A DNA stretch of 5,816 nt. It comes from an uncultured Bacteroidales bacterium. Lineage in GTDB: Bacteria; Bacteroidota; Bacteroidia; Bacteroidales; UBA932. Positions 1 to 5,286 of the stretch are shown here, piece after piece. The translations under genes and the position numbers were made by a program. Position 1 is the stretch's first letter. The number at the start of each line of letters is the position of its first letter. The notes under the pieces were generated by a model. The model was not told where the DNA came from. It made no database searches and saw nothing but the letters and a program-made list of their open reading frames with translations. Location: the NCBI GenBank assembly GCA_947305045.1, contig CAMZCW010000150.1:1-5816 (forward strand), in the 5' to 3' direction.

Positions 1-240
1 ATCCGCACCGATGGCATGCAGAAAGCCTACGTAGGAACTGGACATGCACACCAGCCGATGAAAAGGGCCTTGCAGGGTATCCACGCCCCCGCCCGGCGCC
101 GTCACCAGCACCTTGCCGTCCTGCAGGCTGAACCAGCGGGCATATTCCATACCGCTGCCCGGCTGCCCCGGCGTGGTGCCGCAGGCGGCAAAAAGCAGTC
201 CCGCAAAAGCTGCTATGATGCTATTTCTCAAGCGTTTCAC
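1..240 (-). CDS. Lipoprotein, ABC transporter substrate-binding protein-like (3' end outside window)
   Basis: The first 80 codons are present; the rest runs off the left edge. I chose the GTG at 240-238 (reads VKRLRNSII): the ATG three bases upstream in another frame (ATGGCGTGA) stops at once. Residues 1-20 form a lipoprotein signal: basic K2, R3, R5, a hydrophobic core and FAAC with C20 as the probable lipidated cysteine (F at -3 is less usual than L). After a Gly/Pro-rich linker comes MEYARWFSL, then a short strand region, then HRLVCMSSSYVGFLHAIGAD. The last part resembles the start of the periplasmic binding fold (PF01497, FecB/BtuF type), where R-x-V-x-x-S-x-S/H...LxxLGA is common. Inference: an outer-leaflet-of-inner-membrane-anchored receptor for an iron complex or cobalamin importer; the ligand cannot be told. 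It overlaps the CYTH gene by 20 nt in another frame, so it is probably the third gene of the nadD operon and translationally coupled. Confidence 0.72.
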   Translation of the reverse strand, partial: MKRLRNSIIAAFAGLLFAACGTTPGQPGSGMEYARWFSLQDGKVLVTAPGGGVDTLQGPFHRLVCMSSSYVGFLHAIGAD

Positions 241-823
241 GCCATAATTTGAATGGATTCCGAAGCAAATGTGAATTGTAGAACCGCCGGTCGCCCGTCA
301 CTTCCCTGCCCAGCCACGCCGGCCGCTCAAATGCCTCGTCCGGGGATTCCAGTTCAATCTCCGCCATCACCAGCCCCTCATTGTCCCCATAAAACACGTC
401 CACATCGAAGAACCTTCCGGAAGGAGGTATATCCTCTGAAACCCTTCGCTTCGCTTCGTCCCTCCCACAGCCTCCGGCTGCGGGCCCCTCCCATTCATTC
501 GGACATGGGCGTCCAAAGGTTTCAGAGGGTATACCTCCTTCCGGAACAATATAGCGGGTTTTTTCGATGGAGCCGCCGCGGCAGAGGAGGAAGAGTTCCC
601 GGGCGTCTTCCAGGGGGATTTCGCGTTCCCACTCGTGGCGGGAAATGCCGTTCACGGACGGTCCCTTGATGGTCAGGAAACCCTGCTTGTCCCGGATGCG
701 CACGCGCACCGTATTGCCGCCGTCGTGGGCAATGTAGCCCTGCCTAATCTCATAGGAGGTAACAGCCAAGTCCTTGAAGGAAAAGTCTTTAACCAGGAAT
801 TTACGTTCAGTTTCTATATGCAT
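221..823 (-). CDS. CYTH-domain protein (triphosphate tunnel family) carrying an in-frame palindromic insert
   Basis: A 200-residue protein. The start at 823 overlaps the nadD stop (TAATG) and puts the family signature at the N-terminus; a longer open frame upstream lies inside nadD and is not used. The ExExK motif is E4-T-E6-R-K8. Further tunnel residues typical of the CYTH/triphosphate tunnel metalloenzyme fold are visible: RVRIR (40-44), TIKG (51-54), EWERE (64-68), KTRY (88-91), DVD (140-142), EIELE (155-159) and the tail GREVTGDRRFYNSHL (172-186). These enzymes hydrolyse inorganic triphosphate or related polyphosphates with a divalent metal; the real substrate here is unknown. Bacterial single-domain members are about 155-160 residues; this one is longer because residues about 97-136 (Gly/Pro/Glu/Arg-rich) come from the palindromic element at 415-546. 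Without it VPEG would join RFFDVDVFYG, which is the family pattern. All conserved residues flank the insert, which falls in a strand-to-strand turn, so the protein may still be active. Middle gene of a minus-strand operon. Confidence 0.9.
   Translation of the reverse strand: MHIETERKFLVKDFSFKDLAVTSYEIRQGYIAHDGGNTVRVRIRDKQGFLTIKGPSVNGISRHEWEREIPLEDARELFLLCRGGSIEKTRYIVPEGGIPSETFGRPCPNEWEGPAAGGCGRDEAKRRVSEDIPPSGRFFDVDVFYGDNEGLVMAEIELESPDEAFERPAWLGREVTGDRRFYNSHLLRNPFKLWRETLEK
415..546. repeat. Palindromic (MITE/REP-like) element inserted in frame in the CYTH gene
   Basis: The 32-base arms 415-446 and 515-546 are inverted copies (pairing i with 961-i), with a T-G wobble at 432/529 and one mismatch at 444/517. 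Both ends carry TTCCGGAA, and CCTTCCGGAA occurs as a direct repeat at 413-422 and 537-546. The 68-base centre holds a tandem TTCGCTTCGCTTCG (445-458) and two hairpins. Relative to the reading frame the extra DNA is 120 nt (40 codons, between the GGA codons at 538-536 and 418-416). The arms and the length excess over the CYTH family are seen directly or follow from family knowledge; mobility is inferred. It encodes no transposase, so if mobile it would be non-autonomous. No second copy is in this window. Confidence 0.85.
464..514. other. Two internal stem-loops of the palindromic element
   Basis: Between the long arms lie two local inverted repeats. Hairpin A: CAGCC (468-472) pairs with GGCTG (476-480) around a TCC loop, extended by CCC (464-466) with GGG (482-484) across one mismatch. 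Hairpin B: GGAC (501-504) pairs with GTCC (511-514) around a 6-base loop. Together with the closing stem they would give a three-way, cloverleaf-like fold in RNA or extruded DNA. Pairing was done by eye; no folding energy was computed. Hairpin B is short and could be chance. Confidence 0.55.
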
Positions 824-1380
824 TACATGAGCCACTTGGACATATCTTTTCCGGCAGCCATTCCCTCCCGGATCTCCGTGGAAGAAATGGTAACCAGCGG
901 AGCTTTGAGCAGCACGATGCGTGCCCCGGGACATTTTTTCACCAGCCGTACACGGGCATGGCCGCGGTGGTAGCCCTTCCGCGGGAAAACCGCCACGCCA
1001 AATTCCGTGAGGATGCGCTCGTAATAGCGCCAGCCGTCAAAAACGGCCAGGTTATCGGCCCCGATAATGAGGGTGAACGTGTTCTGCGGCTCCCGCTTTT
1101 GCAGCACCTCCATCGTGCGGATGGTGTACTGGGGCGGGGTCATGTGCAGCTCCACGTCTTCAACTTGCACATCCAAGTCCGGATGGCGCCGTACGGCCGC
1201 CACGGCGGCATCGAAGCGGTCCTGTCCCGCCGGAAGGCTGTGCCGGTCCTTGAACGGATTCTGCGGCGTAACCACCAGGTACACCCTGTCAAAACCCGCT
1301 TCCCGGGTAAGGAAACGGATGATGGCCTCGTGCCCCTTGTGAAGCGGGTTGAAAGAGCCGCTGTACACCGCAATCTTCAT
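823..1380 (-). CDS. nadD: Nicotinate-nucleotide adenylyltransferase
   Basis: A 185-residue protein that transfers AMP from ATP to nicotinate mononucleotide, giving deamido-NAD, the penultimate step of NAD synthesis; cytosolic. The start at 1380 places MKIAVYSGS at the N-terminus, as in the family; the open frame upstream lies in the gap and in gmk. The nucleotidyltransferase signature GSFNPLHKGH is at residues 8-17 (H14 and H17 are the HxGH histidines), NPFK lies in the substrate loop, IIGADN is the family's central strand, and ISSTEIR at 165-171 is the second ATP-binding motif (SSTxxR). The protein ends in KDMSKWLM, about 12-15 residues earlier than I remember for NadD proteins, which usually continue with a helix after the equivalent leucine. 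Its stop TAA shares a base with the next ATG (TAATG), so translation of the CYTH gene is probably coupled to it. Many Bacteroidota have gmk directly followed by nadD on the same strand; here they are divergent. Confidence 0.95.
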   Translation of the reverse strand: MKIAVYSGSFNPLHKGHEAIIRFLTREAGFDRVYLVVTPQNPFKDRHSLPAGQDRFDAAVAAVRRHPDLDVQVEDVELHMTPPQYTIRTMEVLQKREPQNTFTLIIGADNLAVFDGWRYYERILTEFGVAVFPRKGYHRGHARVRLVKKCPGARIVLLKAPLVTISSTEIREGMAAGKDMSKWLM

Positions 1381-1387
1381 ACACCGC

Positions 1388-1395
1388 CAAAGGTA
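1388..1395 (-). promoter_or_regulatory. Putative -7 element for the nadD operon
   Basis: On the minus strand the bases read TACCTTTG, a full match to the Bacteroidota -7 consensus TAnnTTTG. It ends only 7 bases before the nadD ATG, so transcription would begin within a few bases of the start codon and the mRNA would be leaderless or nearly so. No convincing -33 TTG-type element is seen upstream, where the sequence is A-rich. Confidence 0.45.
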
Positions 1396-1408
1396 CGAAT
1401 ATTTTTTG

Positions 1409-1416
1409 TATATTTG
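1409..1416 (+). promoter_or_regulatory. Putative -7 element for gmk and the protease gene
   Basis: TATATTTG matches TAnnTTTG fully. Transcription would start near 1420-1423, leaving a leader of about 16-19 bases before the ATG at 1439. This favours 1439 over the in-frame ATG at 1418, which would be at or before the transcript start; the ATG at 1427 remains possible. No clear -33 element is seen. It lies 14 bases from the oppositely directed nadD -7 element, so the two promoters may compete. Confidence 0.55.
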
Positions 1417-1438
1417 TATGATTCTAATGATTGGAAAC

Positions 1439-2005
1439 ATGTCTGGTAAAGTTCTTATCTTCTCGGCGCCCTCCGGTTCGGGCAAAAGTACCATCGTCAA
1501 TCACATTCTGGGCCTGCATCCGGAAATTGAGTTTTCCGTATCGGCCACGTCCCGCCCGTCCCGCGGAACGGAACAGGATGGCGTAGAATACCTGTTTTAT
1601 AGTGCCGACACCTTCCGCCAGCTGGTGAAGGAAGACAAATTCGTGGAGTATGAAGAGGTGTACCCGGACCGCTTCTATGGCACGCTCAAGAGCGAAGTGA
1701 ACCGCATCTGGGCCAAGGGGCACGTGATTGTCTTTGACGTAGATGTCAAAGGCGGCGTCTCGCTCAAGAAATATTTTGGCGAGGCCGCCCTCTCCGTCTT
1801 TATCCAGGCGCCGTCCGTGGAAGAGCTGCGCAAACGCCTTATTGCCCGCGCCACAGACCCGATGGATGCCATCGAAACGCGTGTTGCCAAGGCTGCGGAA
1901 GAGATGACCTACGCACCCAGGTTTGACAAAGTGCTTGTCAACGATGACCTGCAGACCGCTTATCGCGAGGCGGAAGAGCTTGTCGATTCTTTCCTTAAAA
2001 AATAG
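1439..2005 (+). CDS. gmk: Guanylate kinase
   Basis: A 188-residue cytosolic kinase that converts GMP and ATP to GDP and ADP, needed for GTP and dGTP supply. The Walker A loop is APSGSGKST at residues 10-18. The GMP-binding region includes SATSRPSRG (35-43), DGVEY (47-51), the VEYEEVYPDRFYGT stretch (69-82), and FDVDVKGG as the Walker B-like strand. A lid arginine region (RLIARATD) and FDKVLVNDD near the C-terminus also match the family. Length is normal (about 185-210). The start at 1439 gives MSGKVLIFSAP, the usual Bacteroidota N-terminus; upstream in-frame ATGs at 1418 and 1427 would add 7 or 4 residues and are less likely given the promoter position. There is no Shine-Dalgarno sequence. 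The stop TAG at 2003-2005 is one base before the ATG of the exported protease, so the two are probably co-transcribed. Confidence 0.95.
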   Translation: MSGKVLIFSAPSGSGKSTIVNHILGLHPEIEFSVSATSRPSRGTEQDGVEYLFYSADTFRQLVKEDKFVEYEEVYPDRFYGTLKSEVNRIWAKGHVIVFDVDVKGGVSLKKYFGEAALSVFIQAPSVEELRKRLIARATDPMDAIETRVAKAAEEMTYAPRFDKVLVNDDLQTAYREAEELVDSFLKK

Positions 2006-2006
2006 T

Positions 2007-5000
2007 ATGACACGAACCCTCCTTCCCCTGCTGCTCATCCTGATGGGATGGAATGCATCGGCCCAGGAAGAGGCGCGCCTGCTCCGCTTCCCGGCCACCA
2101 ACAGCACAGATGTTGTTTTTTCCTATGCCGGAGACCTTTTCACCGTGCCCATTCAGGGCGGTGAAGCCCGGCGCCTGACCAGCCACATTGGCTATGAAGG
2201 CTTTGCGCATTATTCTCCGGACGGCAAAACCATTGCCTTCACGGCGGAATACGACGGCAACCGCGAGGTATACCGCATTCCCGCTACCGGCGGCGAACCC
2301 GTACGGCTCACCTACACCGCCACCAATCCCCGGGACGACATGGGAGACCGCATGGGCCCCAACAACATGGTCATGGCCTGGAGCCCGGACGGAGGACGCA
2401 TCATTTACCGCAACCGCGTGGAAGACGGTTTTGCGGGCAAACTCTGGAGCGTGTCTCCGAGCGGCGGCATGCCGCAGGAACTGCCCCTGCCGGAAGGCGG
2501 CTTCTGCTCCTTCTCCCCGGATGGCAGCAAACTGGCCTACAACCGCGTGATGCGTGAATTCCGCACCTGGAAATACTACCGCGGCGGCATGGCGGATGAC
2601 ATCTGGATTTGGGACGCGGCTGCGCAAAAGGTGACCAGTATCGGCAGCCACGACGCCCAGGACATCTTCCCCATGTGGGTGGGCGAAGAGATTTTCTTTG
2701 CCAGCGACCGTGACATGATCATGAACCTGTTCGCCTACCACACCCGCACGGGCGCCATCCGCAAAGTGACGCACTTCACGGAGTACGATGTGAAGTTCCC
2801 CTCCACGGACGGGAAAACCATCGTCTTTGAAAACGGCGGTTGGCTGTACAAGTTCATCCCCGCCACAGGCGCTTGCGAGAAAATCCCTGTCACGCTGGGC
2901 TCGGACGCCATCTATGGCCGTACGCTCCGCAAAGACGTAAGCAGCCGTTTGTCAGCCGCCAGCCTTTCTCCGGACGGTTCACGTGCTGTAATTACCGCCC
3001 GCGGCGAGGTGTTCGATGCCCCCGTGAAAAAGGGCGTCACCCGTAACCTCACCCGTTCCTCCAACTCCAACGACCGCGGCGCCACCTGGAGCCCGGACGG
3101 CAAATGGATTGCCTGGATTGGAGACGCCACCGGCGAAACGGAACTTTACCTCTATGACGTAAAAGCCGGCAACGTGAAACAGCTCACCAGCGGGGCCGAT
3201 ACCTACATTCGCAGCCTCCAGTGGGCGCCGGACAGCAAACACCTGTATTATACAGACCGCAAGAACCGCTTTGTGGAAGTATCCCTGGACGGCAGCAAAA
3301 AAACGGTGATGCAGAACCCTGAACGGGAGTTTTACGGGGTCAGCATCTCCCCGGACAGCAAGTGGATTGCCTATACCCGCCCGGCTGCCAACGAGATGGA
3401 CATCGTGTACCTCCGCAGCCTGGAAAGCGGGCAGGAATACCCCGTGACAGACCGCTGGTACAATAGCGGCAGCCCCACCTTCTCCACTGACGGCAAGTAC
3501 CTCATTTTCACCAGCGACCGTGACATGAACCCGCAGTACAGCCGTATTGAATGGAACTATTCCTTCCAGGACATGAGCGGCGTGTACATGGCCCTCCTGG
3601 CAGCGGGCACGCCCTCGCCCCTCATTGCCACAGACCCTTCCGTGAAGGCAGAAGAAACGCCCGCTCCCGAAGCAGACAAGCCGGGCAAAAAGGCCGATAA
3701 GAAAGCCGACAAACCGGCGATAAAAGTGGATCCGGAGGGAATTAGCCAGCGCATCGTGAAAATCCCCGTAAAGGGCCGCCGTTTTTACTGCGACGGAAAG
3801 AGCCTCTGGTACATGGGCCGGGGCGGCACCCGTGTTTATACCTTTGCCACCGGTGAAGACGAGCAGGCCACCGAGGCCTCCATGGGTGTGACCCCAGGCT
3901 CCTCCAAGGCCCTGCTCCGCAAAGACAAGGACCTGTATGTAGCTTCCGTGGGCACCAAGATGTCCCTCAAGGACAAAGTGGACCTGAGCAGCCTGGTAAC
4001 CATGGTGGACTACTCCCAGGAATGGGCCCAGCTGTACGACGAAGTATGGCGCGCTTTCCGCGACGGCTACTACCTGGAAAACATGCACGGAAGGGACTGG
4101 AATGCCATTAAGGCCAAATACGAGGTTCTCCTCCCCTACGCCCGCACCCGGCTGGATGTGAACTACATCATTGGCGAAATGATTGCAGAAGTGGCCTCCG
4201 GTCACTGCTATGTTTCCCCGGGCGAATACCCCAAGCCGGAGCGCATCCCCATGGGCCTTCTGGGCGCAGAGCTGTCCAAGGTAGACGGCGGCTTCCGCAT
4301 TGACAAAATCCTGGAAGGTGCCACCTACCGGCCAGAACTCCGCTCCCCCCTCACCGAACCCGGCCTGGGCGTCAAGGAAGGAGACGTTATCACCACCATC
4401 GATGGGGTTTCCCTCTCTGATATCGACAACATTTACAAGCTCCTGGTGGGCAAGGCAGAGGTCCTGACGGAACTGACCATCGGCGGCAAAAAGGTGGTGG
4501 TAAAACCCATTGCCGATGAAGGCCCGCTGTACCACTACGCCTGGGTACAGAAGAACATCCGCACCGTAGAAGCCCTTTCCGGCGGCCGTGTAGGCTATAT
4601 CTACATCCCGGACATGGGCCCCGAGGGCCTGAGCGAATGGGCCCGCTACTACTACCCGCAACTGGACAAGGAGGCGCTCATCATCGATGACCGCGCCAAT
4701 GGCGGCGGAAATATTTCGCCCATGATTATCGAGCGCCTGCAGCGCAAGGTGTACCGCATGACCATGCGCCGTGGTTCCACCCTTACGGGTACGGTTCCGG
4801 AAGGGACCCATACCGGCCCCAAGGTGCTCCTTATCAACAAGTATTCCGCCTCCGACGGAGACCTCTTCCCCTGGAGCTTCAAGGCCAACAAGCTGGGGAC
4901 CGTGGTGGGCACCCGTACCTGGGGCGGCATTGTGGGGATCAGCGGTCCTCTGCCGTACGTGGACGGAACTGATGTCCGCGTTCCGTTCTTCACCAATTAC

Positions 5001-5213
5001 GACGCCGCCACCGGCGAGTGGATTGTAGAGAACCATGGCGTGGACCCGGATATCCTGCTGGACAACGACCCGTTAAAGGAGTACGCCGGCGTGGACGAGC
5101 AGCTGGAGAAAGCCGTACAGATAGCCCTGGAACAGTTGAAAACGCGCAAGGCGCTGCCTGGTGTTCCGGCCCCGCGCACTTTCAAGGATCTGGGGCTTCC
5201 GGAAGTGTTTTAA
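2007..5213 (+). CDS. Exported Tricorn-like protease (beta-propeller, PDZ, S41-type core)
   Basis: A 1068-residue protein. Residues 1-19 are a Sec signal peptide (R3, Leu-rich core, cleavage after ASA, next residue Q20), so it acts in the periplasm or outside, unlike archaeal Tricorn. Residues about 25-540 hold PD40/WD40-like propeller repeats marked by SPDG variants (first at 70-73, later WSPDGK, ISPDSK, FSTDGK near 492). A Lys/Ala/Pro/Glu-rich linker (546-575) follows. A PDZ-like domain spans about 749-845 and the peptidase core about 860-1045, with DDRANGGG at 894-901. By motif, the catalytic residues are H733 (SGHCYV), S949 (SASDGD) and E1008 (VENHGVDPD); spacings of 216 and 59 residues are close to archaeal Tricorn (H746, S965, E1023). 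The serine preceding the Tricorn histidine (S745) is glycine here (G732). Tricorn degrades oligopeptides; a role in periplasmic peptide processing is inferred. The start at 2007 is one base after gmk; the open frame extends further upstream inside gmk but lacks a signal peptide. Confidence 0.93.
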   Translation: MTRTLLPLLLILMGWNASAQEEARLLRFPATNSTDVVFSYAGDLFTVPIQGGEARRLTSHIGYEGFAHYSPDGKTIAFTAEYDGNREVYRIPATGGEPVRLTYTATNPRDDMGDRMGPNNMVMAWSPDGGRIIYRNRVEDGFAGKLWSVSPSGGMPQELPLPEGGFCSFSPDGSKLAYNRVMREFRTWKYYRGGMADDIWIWDAAAQKVTSIGSHDAQDIFPMWVGEEIFFASDRDMIMNLFAYHTRTGAIRKVTHFTEYDVKFPSTDGKTIVFENGGWLYKFIPATGACEKIPVTLGSDAIYGRTLRKDVSSRLSAASLSPDGSRAVITARGEVFDAPVKKGVTRNLTRSSNSNDRGATWSPDGKWIAWIGDATGETELYLYDVKAGNVKQLTSGADTYIRSLQWAPDSKHLYYTDRKNRFVEVSLDGSKKTVMQNPEREFYGVSISPDSKWIAYTRPAANEMDIVYLRSLESGQEYPVTDRWYNSGSPTFSTDGKYLIFTSDRDMNPQYSRIEWNYSFQDMSGVYMALLAAGTPSPLIATDPSVKAEETPAPEADKPGKKADKKADKPAIKVDPEGISQRIVKIPVKGRRFYCDGKSLWYMGRGGTRVYTFATGEDEQATEASMGVTPGSSKALLRKDKDLYVASVGTKMSLKDKVDLSSLVTMVDYSQEWAQLYDEVWRAFRDGYYLENMHGRDWNAIKAKYEVLLPYARTRLDVNYIIGEMIAEVASGHCYVSPGEYPKPERIPMGLLGAELSKVDGGFRIDKILEGATYRPELRSPLTEPGLGVKEGDVITTIDGVSLSDIDNIYKLLVGKAEVLTELTIGGKKVVVKPIADEGPLYHYAWVQKNIRTVEALSGGRVGYIYIPDMGPEGLSEWARYYYPQLDKEALIIDDRANGGGNISPMIIERLQRKVYRMTMRRGSTLTGTVPEGTHTGPKVLLINKYSASDGDLFPWSFKANKLGTVVGTRTWGGIVGISGPLPYVDGTDVRVPFFTNYDAATGEWIVENHGVDPDILLDNDPLKEYAGVDEQLEKAVQIALEQLKTRKALPGVPAPRTFKDLGLPEVF

Positions 5214-5240
5214 GCTATGGTTTTTTTGGTCAAAAATGCG

Positions 5241-5248
5241 TATATTTG
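5241..5248 (+). promoter_or_regulatory. Putative -7 element for the aldolase gene
   Basis: TATATTTG matches TAnnTTTG and is identical to the gmk element. A TTTG lies upstream at 5225-5228, but the gap of 12 bases is shorter than the roughly 19 expected for a Bacteroidota -33 box, so I do not assign it. Transcription from here would give a leader of about 32-35 bases that is very AT-rich and has no Shine-Dalgarno sequence, as is common for highly translated Bacteroidota genes. The rest of the 73-base gap holds no clear terminator for the protease gene. Confidence 0.6.
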
Positions 5249-5286
5249 CAGATTAGAAAATTACTAATTATTTATAATTATAAACT

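Noticed and set aside
253..669. A 138-residue plus-strand open frame across the CYTH gene and element
   Set aside because: It is antisense to a clear CYTH gene, has no family motifs, and is Arg/Pro-rich as expected for a shadow frame in GC-rich DNA. The element's lack of stops in several frames helps to keep it open.
823..934. The N-terminal extension of the CYTH frame upstream of 823
   Set aside because: It lies inside nadD in another frame, has no CYTH homology, and the ExExK motif must lie near the true N-terminus.
3640..3731. Lys/Ala/Asp-rich repeats (KKADKKADKP) in the protease as a possible inserted repeat
   Set aside because: It is a short low-complexity linker between the propeller part and the following domains, common in large exported proteins, with no inverted or long direct nucleotide repeat.
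2979..5036. A 685-residue minus-strand open frame opposite the protease gene
   Set aside because: It is rich in His, Val, Gly and Ala, has no recognisable domain, and mirrors the codon pattern of the Tricorn-like gene. Long antisense frames are common opposite GC-rich genes.
5190..5240. Possible terminator after the protease gene: CTTCCGGAAG near the stop and a run of seven T at 5221-5227
   Set aside because: The palindrome has no loop and lies inside the coding end, separated from the T-run. The TTTTTG-GT-CAAAAA inverted repeat has a two-base loop and weak pairs. Neither makes a convincing terminator.
5265..5283. AT-only palindromes in the aldolase leader, including TTATAATTATAA at 5272-5283
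   Set aside because: Such short AT palindromes are expected by chance in an AT-rich leader, and the stem would be weak. I do not call it an operator.
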